Source: Gentiana macrophylla
Lineage: Eukaryota; Streptophyta; Magnoliopsida; Gentianales; Gentianaceae
DNA length: 64,000 bases
Assembly (NCBI GenBank): GCA_026214975.1
Contig: JAOBSW010000556.1
Location: forward strand, 62,001-126,000
Reading direction: 5' to 3'
Shown here piece by piece: positions 35,962 through 48,627 of this stretch (the first letter of the stretch is position 1; every line of letters begins with the position of its first letter). The notes below the pieces were generated by a model that did no database searches, was not told the origin of the DNA, and saw only the letters and a program-made list of their open reading frames with translations. The translations under genes were made by a program, and so were the position numbers.

Positions 35962-36239
35962 TAGGGGGCACAACACGTTTATTAACTTGTAAAATTTATG
36001 CTTACAATTAAAGTCATTTATAATCGTGTAACGTCAATCAAATTATCTAAATGCTAATATTACAAAGTAGATGAATTATGGTGTATTAGTTGTTTATGAG
36101 TTACATCGAACGGAGAGTTGAGATGTGCTAGTGGTGTAATACAGGTGAGTTAGATACGTCTTAATCATTTATTTGTATAGCCCAAAAATAATTGTACATA
36201 AACATTCTCAGTTCAAACTTTACTACTATTAAAGAAGAT
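35962..36239. other. Intergenic, nothing recognised
   Basis: AT-rich sequence between the copia element and the SINE-like unit, without ORFs or repeats. Confidence 0.4.
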
Positions 36240-36370
36240 TTTAATTGCTCTCAAAGATATAGTTTAGTAGTTAAAGAGTTTGGGTATTGCGGTAACAATC
36301 TTACCTGCCTAAAGTTTGGGGATTCGAATTATGAATGGAACGGCCACTTTCCGCAAAAAAAAATTTAAAT
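36240..36370 (+). mobile_element. Possible tRNA-derived SINE
   Basis: An A-box-like tatagtttagtagttaaaga is followed ~55 bases later by a B-box-like ggggattcgaatta, with a short tail ending in an A-run (36353-36362). Order and spacing fit an RNA polymerase III promoter of a SINE. No target duplication was confirmed. Confidence 0.45.
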
Positions 36371-36877
36371 ACTTGAATCATTGAATTACACTCTCGATTT
36401 ACATCATTCATCAATCTTATGACCGAGAGGATAGAGACCTTTTGAGTTGTGTTCAATTTTTTTTAACAATATTTTAATTGTAATTAGCCTTAAAAAAAAA
36501 TTGTACTTAGAAAACTTCGAATGTTGAAGCATGGAGCAAGTACAACAATAAGTATTGTAATGGGCTATAATTCAATTGATTGGTGCTTGAAAACTTCCAT
36601 TCAATTTTTATCTTTATTTTATTTAAATGGGGAAAGAAATGTCTAGACTGTTTTTCAAAGAAATTTTGTTTATTTTTTAGGAAGTAAAATGTCTCATTTT
36701 AGCTACTTAATTATCATAGTTACTAATCATAAGTGTTAAATTATATGCAAATTTCTTTTTTATTTTAAGGAAATTATATATAATCTTTCTCTTTAAATTG
36801 TGCGAGTAATACTACATGGTAAAATTAGCTGTAGCACCGAGCAAAAGTTTATACAACTTGGACTTAGGATTAGAATC
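36371..36877. other. AT-rich intergenic, nothing recognised
   Basis: Contains homopolymer runs only. The last five bases (gaatc, 36873-36877) are the left target-site copy of the next element. Confidence 0.4.
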
Positions 36878-37048
36878 TAACAGATTTGGTAAAGTGATGA
36901 TTTAATTAGCTGTACAATGGTTACAATTTATACAGAGATTGAGAATACTCTAGAATCATAGTAATATCTACGTATTAATTACAAATGAATCAATGATAAT
37001 GACAGAATATTTATACAATAAATAAAATATATTCTAGAATCCTTATTA
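36878..37048 (-). repeat. 3' LTR (171 bp)
   Basis: Identical to 41100-41270; it lies at the left end because the element is on the minus strand. Confidence 0.9.
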
Positions 37049-37055
37049 CGCCCCC

Positions 37056-40000
37056 TCAAGTTGTGGGCCGTGGACGGAGACACAACTTGCCACGCCAAGC
37101 GATGAAATCGAGCCGAGGAAGAGACTTCGTGAGGATATCAGCTATTTGGTCACCAGCCGAGACGTGTGATACGCGAATTGCACCTTGGTTAACATGATCA
37201 CGAATGAAGTGATAGTCGATTGCGACATGTTTCATGCGAGAGTGGAACATGTGGTTGGAGCAAAGTTGGGTGGCACCAAGGTTATCACAATAGATGGCGG
37301 AACTTGAGTCGTGGGAAGCCAAGGTCATGGAGGAGGAAGGAGACCCATTTAAGTTCAAAGAATCTGTATCGACAAGAATGAGCGGTATTCGGCCTCCGTA
37401 GAGAGCGGCAACAGCGGTGCGTTGTTTCTTTGAGCTCCAAGAGATAGCATTACGACCAAGATATACAATATACGCACTGTAGAGGTATAGTCAAGTTTAT
37501 TTCACCCGGCCTGGCGTCGAGAGAAAGCATGTAAGACTAGGGGAGAGTGACGGGAAATGTGTAATCCATCATCAAGTGAACCAATGAGAAAGCGAAGCAA
37601 CCGTTTGACATAGGACCAATGTAAATCAGTGGGGGCATGCATAAATTGTGCTAATTTATTGACTGTAAAAGCAATGTCTGGTCGAGTGAAAAGCAAATAC
37701 TGAAGACTGCCAACAACGCTGCGGAACATTGTAGGATCCGATAGGGGAGTGCCCGAGGTAGGAGTAAGGGAAGATATGTCCGTAGGAAGAGGAGTAGCAA
37801 CGGAGTTTGCGTGCAACATTTTCGTTTTAGAGAGGAGCTCAAGGATATATTTCCGTTGTGAGAGTAAAAGACCGTCAGAAGTGTGAAGAACCTCAATGCC
37901 TAAGAAATAGTTTAACGGACCAAGGTCTTTGATGGAGAATCGGGTACCAAGTACATCAATAAAAGATTGAACCGACTTAGGGTTCGAGCCCAGAATAATC
38001 GGATCATCAACATATACCAAGATGTAGAGGATGTCGGAGCCCGAGTGTAGGGTAAACAGAGAGGCATCTGCTTTAGCATTAATAAAACCTGCAGAAAGAA
38101 GAAAAGTACGAAGCTCGGAGTACCAAGCCCGAGGGGCTTGTTTGAGGCCATATAGGGCTTTACGTAACCGACAAATATAATCAGGGTGAGTTTTGTCAGA
38201 GAATCCCGGTGGTTGCTGCATGTAAACGACTTCAGATAAAGAGCCCTGCAGGAAGGCATTGTTAACATCGAGCTGGCGAAGTGGCCAGCCATGACATGTA
38301 GCTAAAGTAAGGACAACCCGAATGGTAGTGGGCTTGACAACCGGGTGAACGTTTCATAATAATCAATTCCAGGGCGCTGATGAAAGCCCTTAGCAACCAA
38401 ACGAGCCTTATAACGATCCACAGAACCATCGACATTATATTTAGTCCGAAAAACCCATCTGCATCCAACAACATTAAAGGAAGGATCAGCAGGCACAAGA
38501 TCCCAAGTATGGTTCTTGACTAGGGCATCATACTCAGCTTGCATGGCTTGTGTCCAGGCAGGGGAGGAAAGGGCTTGGGAGAGGGAGGTGGGTTCGGTCG
38601 TGGGAGAGGGGAGGTGAGCTAGGAGAGTGAGTTTACGAGTGGGTTTGGTGATGTTGTTCTTAGCACGAGTAGTCATAGGGTGAGAGTTGGAGGGGGTCGG
38701 CCTGAGGGCCGTGGAAGTGGGGCATATGAGGGTTCGGGAAGTTGGGCGGGGAGGTCTGGGTGTGGCAAAGAAGGCACGGGTGAGGAGTGGGAGTAGGAAT
38801 CCAGGTGGATAAGGTAGTTGCAGTGAGGGGTGGATGATGGGGGGGTTGTGTGAAAAGGGAAAACTGTTTCCACAAATTTAACATGCCGAGAGGTATAAAG
38901 GCGGTTGGCAGTGGTGTCGAGGCAGAGATAAGCACTTTGGGTGAGGGAATAACCAATGAAAACGCAAGCACGAGATCGGGATTCAAGTTTATGAGATGTG
39001 TAGGGCGGAGCCAAAGGTAACATAAGCGACCAAAAATGCGTAATTTTTCATAGTTTGGGAGGTGCCCAAAGATTTTTTGAAAAGGGAAATCATATCATGG
39101 GTGGGGGTGGGCATGCGGTTAATTAAGTATACGGCAGTGGAGAAGGCATAGGGCCAGTAAGTGACGGGAATAGAGGCATGTGTGAGGAGTGCAAGTCCGG
39201 TTTCGACTATGTGAAGATGGCGACGCTTTAGTAGCCGTTGTGTTCGGGAGTGTGAGGCGTGGTGAAGTGAGATATCCCATGGGTTGTTAAAAAGGACGCA
39301 AACTAGTGAATTCAGTACCATTATCTGTATAATATTTTAATAGAAGATGCAAAGTATTTTTCGACTAGAGATTTAAATTTGGGAAAACAAAGGCGACGTC
39401 GATTTACGGGTGAGAGGATAGAACCAAATATATTTTGTGAAGTGGTCAACAAAAGCACATAATATTTTGATCCGTCAATACCATAGACGGGAGGTCCAAA
39501 CATCGAAAAAGTAATTCTAGTGGGCGAGTGGACTGTAAAGTAGAGGAACCAAATGACAGTTTATGACTTTTATTTGAAAGACAAGCATGACAATGTCCAA
39601 AATCAACATTATTTGAAAATTGTAAATTTGCAACAGAACAAATGGAACGTAAAATGGAAGGGGCAGGATGCCCTAAGCGGGAGTGCCAGGTGTCCCGAGA
39701 AGCGGCTGAAGCAGCAAAGGCAAGGATGGGAGGAGTAGGCCATGTATAAAGACCATCTTTAGCTGGTCCTGTCAGAAGGCAGTTGCCCGTGGGAATCTCC
39801 TTCACACGAAAAGTATCCGGAAAAAATTCAATAGACACGCGGTTAGTACGACAAAATTGAGAAATGGATAATAAGTTGCGGGAAATATTAGGAACGCATA
39901 AAACATTATTAAGGCGGAAATTTAAATTGGAGGGGGAGAGGGGGGTTGAACCAATGTGAGTAATAGGGAGAGAGCTACCGTCGCCGATCATGATATCGCC

Positions 40001-41024
40001 GAGCCGTGCACGGGAGTGAAGGAGAGGTTGGCAAGATCGTTGGTAATGTGGTGTGATGCACCGCTGTCAAGAAGCCAAGGTTGGGAGTGTACCTGAGCAG
40101 TAGTGTCGGCCACATGAGCTTGGGGTCCAGATGAACGCCATTGTGGAGGTGAGGGTGCACCGGCAACAGGAACAAATTGGTAATTTGGGCACCACCGAGC
40201 GCTATGGCCTTGTGTTCGGCACATTTGACATTTTCAAGATACGGCTTGGAAGGAGTGGTGGGCGCCCGGAAGAGGGAGACCGAGCCGCTCGGCGAGAAGG
40301 TCGAGCCACTGGGATGGGCGAACGCGGCGTGTGCAACGGCGGGAGCAATCGGAAAAGCGATTTGTCGGCGTCGGAAGCATCATAATTCAAGAGCTTCTCG
40401 TGAAGCTCATCAATGGAAATAATGGTGTCGCGAGCTCGAATCGCACGAACAAGTTCGACATAGTCATCTCCAAGATTATCAAGAATTATGTCGAGGAGGT
40501 CTTTCAGATCCATGGGTGACCCAAGAATAGCAAGCTCGTTTGCCTTGGTTCGAATAGCTTGGATATAGTCCGTGATGCTTTGATCACCTTTGGTGATACG
40601 TTTAAGTGCCTGCTTTATTTGTTTAATACGACCGCGAGAGGCGGTTTTGCATGAATGTCGTGGAGAGTTTTCCACACATCACGTGAGCATTTCGGTTGAT
40701 GAATCGCAGAGAGGGTGAAATTGATAGAGAGCCAATTAAGGCGTTGAGTATAAAGTTTGGTCTGTCGGACCCAATGAGTGTGTGCCGGATTAACCGTGGT
40801 GGAGCCATTGACGGTGAGAGTTGCAGGTGGTTGGGGTTTGGTCCCATCAACATAACCAAGGAGATCATAACTGTAAGTAAGGATCGAAATTGAATTTCCC
40901 AAATAGAATAGTTGTCACCGTTGAGTTTTATAGGGCTTGGACGCCGGAATTTAGAGGAACGAGGGGAGGGAGACTTGTTGCTCCGTTGGTGGTCGTTGAG
41001 AGCCGATGTCCGGTTCTGAGACAT
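37056..41024 (-). pseudogene. Frameshifted copia gag-pol
   Basis: Reading leftward: Gag start near 41024 (MSQNRTSALND; KLNGDNYSIWEIQFRSLL), Gag core 40675-40300 (RITKGDQSITDYIQ), zinc knuckle near 40220 (CRTQGHSARWCP) and protease near 40080 (WLLDSGASHHIT). Then pre-integrase near 39690 (WHSRLGHPAPSILR), integrase fragments 39500-38990, RT 38676-37700 ([30 protein letters not shown]) and RNase H to 37056 (YCDNLGATQLC; ADILTKSLPR). The domains occupy about eleven short frames that keep switching register, so at least eight frame breaks are present. All functional blocks can still be followed, yet no long ORF exists. Confidence 0.88.
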
Positions 41025-41099
41025 TGGAGGAGAAAAGTGAGGTGCCGAGAAGAAGAGAAAAAAAAAATGTGGAAAATAATTAGCGTGGCTCCGATACCA

Positions 41100-41270
41100 T
41101 AACAGATTTGGTAAAGTGATGATTTAATTAGCTGTACAATGGTTACAATTTATACAGAGATTGAGAATACTCTAGAATCATAGTAATATCTACGTATTAA
41201 TTACAAATGAATCAATGATAATGACAGAATATTTATACAATAAATAAAATATATTCTAGAATCCTTATTA
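41100..41270 (-). repeat. 5' LTR (171 bp)
   Basis: Identical to 36878-37048 and directly followed, in minus orientation, by the tRNA-Met primer-binding site. Confidence 0.9.
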
Positions 41271-41275
41271 GAATC

Positions 41276-43070
41276 CCTTTTCATTGCTCCAATCATAATA
41301 CAACTTGTAACATGCCAAGAATCAATATTAAATTAAAGCTCAAATATCTATGCTATTTTTATAATTAATTATAATGGCTGACAGTTCATCAATAATTAGT
41401 ACCATATAATTTAGTTGGTTAGTGTAAGGTTTACTTTATTGAAATAGTATAGTTTTAATCAAGTACATCAAGATCTTCATTGAGTTGTAAGATGCACATG
41501 AATTTTTTTAATATACATTGCAGTTGAATTTAAGATTATGTAAGAAAATTAGATTTATTTATCTAGTAGGGATGTAGTATGTTAAAATTTGTCTAATGTT
41601 GACACTTTATTATGACTAAATTTTTCTATCATTGGTTTTTGTCCGGTTATTAATTATTATTGATATATAGCAATTTGAAGCGTTCTGTCACTCTTGATTG
41701 CATATATTTTGTGATGGGGTGTTTTCATTTCTTTATTAATACGACTTAGGACATGTGACACAATATGCGGGGGAGCTAGGTTGGATAACCGATGCCCGGT
41801 GACTGTGTAGCGCAAAACCTTGATACTTTCCACCATTCCTTCTATCTCTTTTACATCCTCAATACGTACTAGAGATGCATGAACAACTTATCTTTAAATT
41901 CTTGACCGAAAAAATCTATCATGAAGATATTGTGTGTGTTTTTTAGTGGAAGATATTGTGTTTTATTAGATTAAGTTTGTTACTGTGTTTGATTTGAGGT
42001 AGCTTTTATATTGTAAACCGACAAACCGAATAGAATCACCGATGAAATGAAAGATCGAACTGTATCAAATGAAATTTAATATGATTGGTTCTGGTTTTAT
42101 ATTTTCTCAACCCAAAATATAAAACCGAATTTGATTTGCGGTAGCCTTTATATTATAAACCGACAAACCAAATAGGATCAAACCGATGAAATGAAAGATT
42201 GAACTGCATCAAACCAAATTTAATATGATTGGTTTTGGTTTTATATTTTTCTCAAACCAAAATACTTGTTTTGGTTTTAGAATCCTTAAAACTGATCAAA
42301 TCAAACCGTAAACGACCCTGCTAATAAAGAAAAGAAAAGAAAATTGTTGATTAGGATGCCAACTATTTTATATTATTGAAACTAAAGAAAGTAAAATTGA
42401 TCTTCCACTTCTTTTAGTTTGATTGATATCCTCTAGACACAAATCTAATCACATCTTGTCATAGTGATTAGTAAATTAAAGTAGAGAAAAAGTTTATGTT
42501 TACGTGTTCAATTATTTTTTTTTGAAGCAGTGTTCATAAAAGATTAGAATATACATGCAAAAAATCTTTATTGCATCATACCATTATATAAAAGATAAAA
42601 ATATTTTTTGTTTTGTTATATAAATTTGTATATCCAAGGGTGTGATACAATAAAAACTCTTTATACAGGTAATCATGAGCATACACATCAATATAATAAT
42701 ATTAATACTAGCATTCATGAGAATCGTTTTTTTGTGTTATTTTATGTAAACGAAGTTTAACAATTGGAAGAATCATTTAATAATTGAGATAAACTGTCTT
42801 TGTTTTCAAATGAGGACAGCAATGCAAAATGAGCAGTTGCTCATCATTAAACAAGAGAAAAGTCGGTTTTTATATTCAATGAAAAATAACGTTCATAGTT
42901 GGGTACTAGCATAAACAACAATATATTATCTTAGCTTTTGACACTTGGGAAAAACATTTGATTGAGAATAAATCGGGATCTTGATCAAGAGGTAATGACA
43001 TTTGTTTAAGGGATTTAGTGCTTCTAATTTTCAATGTTTTACTTGTGTATTTTAACTTTCACCAACACGT
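41276..43070. other. AT-rich intergenic with one short tandem repeat
   Basis: No gene is seen. At about 41993-42112 and 42128-42255 a ~130-base unit is repeated (attataaaccgacaaacc, gatgaaatgaaagat, tttaatatgattggtt). Its aaccga words recall the repeat at 24970-25540. Confidence 0.5.
41993..42310. repeat. ~130-bp direct repeat, two copies
   Basis: Both copies carry 'gtaaaccgacaaaccgaa/aaaccaa', 'gaaatgaaagat' and 'tttaatatgattggtt' in the same order with scattered differences. Confidence 0.7.
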
Positions 43071-43075
43071 CAACC

Positions 43076-43509
43076 TGTTGAAAATACAAATTCAAACCCA
43101 TATAAAAGAAATGTATCATTCCCGACAAGTCTAAAGTCATATAAGAGAATGAGCATCATTCCCAAAATCTAGATCGTAAGGAGAGAGAAATCTATCGCTT
43201 AATATATATTGAGTGAAACAATTACAAGTGTCTAATATGATACGCTTCAACAGACCCCTCAAATGTGAATCTATAAAGAACCAAGGCCGCATGACACACA
43301 AAACATATAAATGACACTATAAAGCCAACAAAAATATCTAACACTTACACAAGAAATGGATGACAGTGATACCATGTTGAAAATACAAACCCCAAACACA
43401 TATAAGAGAATGAGCATCATCCACAAGACCTTGGTCGTGAGGAGAGTGAAGTACATATCTTAATATGGTGGGTGACATTTACAAGTGTCCAAATTGAGAC
43501 GCTTGAACA
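43076..43509 (-). mobile_element. TRIM (miniature LTR retroelement, ~434 bp)
   Basis: Two direct repeats start tgttgaaaatacaaa and end acgcttcaaca (43076-43252, 177 bp) or acgcttgaaca (43375-43509, 135 bp). Between them are only ~122 bases. On the minus strand a primer-binding-site-like TGGTATCAC (43366-43374) abuts one repeat, and a purine tract (complement of gacccctcaaatg, 43253-43265) abuts the other. The flanks caacc (43071-43075) and cgacc (43510-43514) differ at one base, as expected for an old 5 bp duplication. There is no coding, so it fits the TRIM class. Confidence 0.75.
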
Positions 43510-43514
43510 CGACC

Positions 43515-44051
43515 GCGCATGTCACCAGCCCTCCATCACGCTACCGCCATCACCATCATCGCATCCACGCCACCAACATGCACCCATCATCACCACCAAG
43601 TCGTCAACATCTTATCCACCACACTACAATGAAATGTTCAAAGCCACGATTTGTACAATGATGTCGTGGATATAATCTGATGCTTAGTGAGTTGATCACT
43701 TATGATGTGACAATGAGACTTGTCATTCGATGGATGTCCAAGAATGTTAGTTCTAGAATAAAATTATCACCCCTAAAAGAGAATAATTTTAACATGGCAC
43801 CATTTTATACAACTGATCATAGTGTGTCATATTAATTATTAACTCTTACACCATAATAATAAATGTTGTAAATAATATGTTATGATCGTCTGCCGTAACC
43901 GTATGTTGTGGAACTAACATTTTCCATAGTTACATAATGAGATGTCTCAACTAACATATCAGTTACATTTTTTTAGGGGGATGTTACATTTATTATGTTG
44001 GAGAAATAATGACCATAAAATTACTTAAAACAAAAACCTTTGCATAAGTTC
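43515..44051. other. Intergenic, nothing recognised
   Basis: Contains a 67-aa plus-strand frame rich in His/Pro/Ser that overlaps the TRIM border and looks random. Confidence 0.4.
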
Positions 44052-44325
44052 TATCTCCGTCCCAAAATGTAAGTCATTTTAGTTTTTTAGTTTTGTTCCA
44101 AAATGTAAGTCTATTTACAAAACCAATAAAGCATTTATTACATATTTCTCCTTCTATCCTTCATTTATTATATACTCAACCACTTTTTACCACTTTGCAT
44201 TCATACGAATGAAATGTCATTTTAGTCTTTTTAATCAAAATTAATGACAATTAACAAATTTAACTAACTTTTCTTAAAATGTTTGAAAAAGCCTAAAAGG
44301 ACTTACATTTTGGGACGGAGGTAGT
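44052..44325. mobile_element. Stowaway-like MITE (~270 bp)
   Basis: The left end ctccgtcccaaaatgtaagt (44055) and the right end acttacattttgggacggag (ending 44320) are perfect inverted repeats over about 20 bases, next to TA on both sides. This is the classic layout of plant Stowaway/mariner MITEs. The interior is AT-rich and noncoding. Confidence 0.85.
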
Positions 44326-47300
44326 ACAAGTAATGTTGACGATAGCTCCGTTTTTCAATGGGCCTTATTTCAAATCTGAATAATTTTAGGAGGACTTTTA
44401 TTGACACCACACTTTTACTTCGACATCATAATTGCTCTCGTCATTGAAAAAATTATTTCGAAAACCACGATTATTTTTCATACATGTGTTATGTCGGGAG
44501 TAAAAAAATGATAAAAGAAAGTGCCGAAAATAAAATTTAGTGTCAATAGTTTCATCAATTTTAGTTTTTAGTTGTTTTTAGCTATTGGGCATTTCCCAGA
44601 TGTAAGCCCAATTTGACCAATCCATTGGGCTCGGGCAAAATAAGCCCTCACTTTTCTTATATCATATGACTGGTTGAAAAATGATACCCCTCCTTTTATT
44701 TTTTGAAATTTTGAAAATAAAGAAAAGAAAATGATACTACTTAATAAACTTTCCACCCTCTAAGTATAACCACAAAGCGACCACAATAAACTATATTATT
44801 AGAACCGCAAAGGGTACATAGAGCCTCTTACAAATTAAATTACTAATTCATAACTTTCGATTTATAAATCTCTACGAACGGGACGGTAAAGGTCATTTAG
44901 GTGGGAGATCATCTTTAAAATATAAATATTTTTAGGGAAGGGTTCTGAGACGAAAAATTGATAAATGGAGTAGGAAGGACGTTACTAAATGTTTTGTGAT
45001 TAGAAAGGACAAATTCATAATAAATGGACAAAAATACCCTTTTACACATTAAACACGTAGTAACACTAGATAAAATGTAATAATAATACTAAAACAAATA
45101 AGTAATTTAAGAAACAAATAAGTAATAACCCATAAAACGTCAGAATATCCAAATAAAAAAATTAATGTACCTAAAAACAAGTAGTAATAACCTAAAAAAA
45201 GATGTAACTATTTCGTAAAATGTAGTAACGGCCAATAAACAAGTAGTAACAATCCATAACATAGATAAAGTACATCAAAAAATGTAGCAACGTTACAAAA
45301 ATAATAATAACAATCCTAAACCCTAGACATTTTCAAAAAATAAAAATACAGCCTGCTCCGGCAACCATGGCCTCCAATCCGCAATCCGGCAATCCGGCGT
45401 CTCCGTCTTGCTTCAAGCACACAATCCGGCGTCCGGCCGCCATAGTCCTTATGGCCCCTTCGATCAGCAGGAATTTCAAATTCTTGCCATTAATGTCGAA
45501 TTCCTCTTCCATTGATTCCCCTTCAATCTGATTCGGGTCTTTCCAAAAAGAACAGAACACAACTCTGCAACATCCCCCTTTAATTCATCTACGTTGATGC
45601 TCCGTCACCGCCCCTTTCTGATGGCATCTCCGGCATCTGCGCAGAGGCGGCCAAAATCACCAATAGGAGAGAATTGGACATCAAGGAAAATCAAGGAAAA
45701 AAGGGAAAAAAACGGAAGAAGAAGAGTTAATTAAGTTGCTGCCGGTTGTGCGATATATCGATTTGGTTGCTTAATTAGGTTGCATATGAATTTCCCTTTG
45801 GTTGCTTGCTGTGAATGGACGGAAGAAGAAAGGAAAAAAAAAAAAAAAAGGGAAATTCAGATTTTGGTGTACTGTTTATGAAAATAAATAAAAAGGGGTA
45901 TTTTGGTAATGTTAATTAAATTTTATCCTTTCTAATCATCCATGATTTGTAATTTTAATAAATATATTAGAAAAACCTATATTTTTTATTTAAAGAATAT
46001 TAAAGGGGCTACTATATAATATGGAACGATAATAAAGCGTCTGATTAATCAGAAGTATGTAGAAGAATGTCACCATCTACTACAAGTTGGTAGCTAAACT
46101 ACATATACAAAACCCCCTTTTTATCTTATTAGTATTTTTTAACTATTTCAGTTGTCAAATTACACGGATTAAAAAATTGTCATCATAAAATTTGCTTCGA
46201 GAACATAATAATTAACATAAATTTTAGTATGTAAATTTGCTTTAGTAGCAATTTCATGGTGTCAATATAACTCATCTAAGAAAATTGATAAATGTTTGAC
46301 TTTAACAATAAAAGAGCCAAAATCTCATTCGATATAATAATTAATGAATGCGTATGGTATTTGTTTGGTGTAATATTAAATAACGGTTGATATGGAAAAG
46401 AATAATAAACGTAGGAGATTTTATGACGATCTGTTGTGATTGAAATATCAGATCATTATATGGAAGAAAAGACGGAGCCATACTTTTTTTCTGGTGCGCT
46501 TAGAATAATTTGTATCATCTCTTTCGCTTTCGTTTTTTTTTCTTTCCAAAATATGATAAGGTGAATCGAGAAAGTCTTTTTTTCTTTCCAAAATAATTTC
46601 TTAAATTTCTGCCCTGAATATTAATATAGCGTGTGATGATTTGCAATCCCTCAAAGGCGTGCAAATTAGTTTCCTCATCCCTATTGCAAATCTTACAAAC
46701 TGCTATTGAGGTTACACGTCTTTATTACTGTAATTTATATAGCATGAACATGGACATGGACAAACATTTCTCTTTTATTAATTAATTTTGGAAGAAGAGT
46801 TTTTGGAAGGTGGGAATGGGATTCTTAGAGGGTAAGACCACTCGCATTAGATGTTTTAACGAATAATCTATTATACAGTTTTAAAAACATGTTTTTCTGG
46901 TTTACAGAATCTTTATTTAAGATGAAATACATTAGGCTTTTTATTTTATATATATAATTCGGAAGATAAAAAGGGAAATTTACAGAATATGGATGAATGC
47001 GGTGGATGTTAAGAAAATTTTATAGAATCTGTAGTTTACAGTAAAAAATAGAGTATCTGCTGCAGTGTTATTTTTCCTATTGAAATTTCTGTAATAGAGT
47101 TTTTTAAATGATTTATGGTATCTACTGCAAGTGAGTAAATACAAAAACAAAAAAAAAAACAAAAATCTATTTATCCCTCCGGTGGGCTTTTGATATTTTT
47201 GTATGGTGGGCTGGAGGGGAATTGGGATCCTCTGCCGTATCCCCTCTGTTGTGCGTCTGTTGTAGTTCAAACGACAGCGTCGTTTGAAAACGCAGTGGCG

Positions 47301-48627
47301 TCTCGAATATATATATATATATATATATATTTTTTAAGCTCGGATCGAAACGGTGTCGTTTCGACGCAAAACAATGTCGTTTCGAGTCACAGCACCGTCT
47401 GCTATGCTCGACCTACGGCAGAGGATCGAGGTCCGGCTGGAGGGCTAGTGATCTTGGTTCATACTTCATAGACTACTTGTTAAAAAAAATCTGATGGCAC
47501 CACAATTGCTTTAGAAATTTAAGAAATTATTTTGATGATCACGTTTATTTTTGTGCAAAATAACGTTATAGACACTGGAGTTAGTTTTCATTAATAACGT
47601 CACCGGTACTGACGTTAGTTTTCGGTAATGACGCCAGTGACATTGACGTTATAGTGTAAAAGTGTCATGGGTGAAGAATATCGGTCTATTGAAAGTGGTG
47701 ACGAAAGTAAATGAAAAAAAAGAGGACATCAATAGTACACACGTGATGCCGATAAAAGCCATAAAAAAATATTGCAGCCTTAGCACTTCTAAGCCCATAA
47801 CTTCGCTACGTTCTTATATGAAAGAAATTTAAAAAAAAAGAAAAAGAAGAAGAATGATGCTTGACATTTGATACAATATTTATATAAAATTCTAATTTTT
47901 TATCATAGATAGTGCTCTTAAAATATGATTTTTTTATAAAAACAACTGTCGCATCAAGATTGTATTCTATTTTTACCATCTTTCAATAAACACAGTAAAT
48001 CTGTATTATACGAAAGAAAGTAAGATGGTAAGCGTGTCATTTGATATAACTTTACTATAACGTGTTATATATTTATTTCTAATTTCACCTTTGATTTAAT
48101 CCATTTATTAATTTTCACCCAAAAAAAAACGTAATAATATTATAATTTCGGAGGGATTATTTATTTTCTTTTATGGAATGGTGACCACAAAACAACAAAA
48201 GTCAGGTTATTTTGGATCAAAATTTTCAGAAGAGTTTCTTTTTTGCTTCCAGGTTTTTATGTTGTTGTATTTTACCTTCTTCTTTTTAACTGTCATTTTT
48301 ATCTTACCTCTTCAACTCCCATAACAAACAAACCCTCAACATCGACCCCCAAATACATACATTATTCTCTTCATCTTCTTCTGCCGCGATTTTAAATTTT
48401 TATCGATTTCTTCTTCTTCTTCTTTGCTAATCACGTCACACTCTCCATTTCGATCTATCTTATTCCAATTTCTTGTTTTGATGTACTGCTGTTTAAGTTT
48501 TTCCCCCAAAATCTCGAGCTCTGTAGTTTAGGGTTCTGATAGATCTGTTAGTCAGCTCAAATCTTTGTTTTCTTGATTTAAATTTACCTTTGGGGAGACT
48601 ACCAGACGCCGTGGAAATCTTTTCAAC
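44326..48627. other. Intergenic and 5' flank of the SAPS gene
   Basis: AT-rich sequence. Recurring phrases such as aagtagtaac occur at about 45060-45290, followed by a GC-richer stretch with a 75-aa minus-strand frame (45333-45560) that I do not recognise. Near 47210-47430 is a G+C-richer block with inverted words (gtttgaaaacg, gtcgtttcg) around a (TA)n run (47307-47329). Around 48300-48627 the CTTCTTCTTC-rich sequence is probably the SAPS 5' UTR. No other gene is supported. Confidence 0.45.

Larger units (their letters stand above)
36878..41270 (-). mobile_element. Ty1/copia element with identical LTRs and non-canonical termini
   Basis: Two 171-bp LTRs (36878-37048 and 41100-41270) are identical by direct reading, and gaatc flanks the element at 36873-36877 and 41271-41275. 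On the minus strand the LTR begins TAATAAGG and ends CTGTTA, so the tips are TA...TA rather than TG...CA. The primer-binding site TGGTATCGGAGCC (41087-41099) abuts the 5' LTR and the polypurine tract (complement of cgccccctcaag, 37049-37060) abuts the 3' LTR. The 4.05 kb interior has every copia domain but in shifted frames. Identical LTRs imply recent insertion or recent LTR conversion. Confidence 0.9.

Noticed and set aside
45333..45560. 75-aa minus-strand ORF in a GC-richer patch
   Set aside because: No recognisable domain, no splice context, and repeat-like phrases around it.
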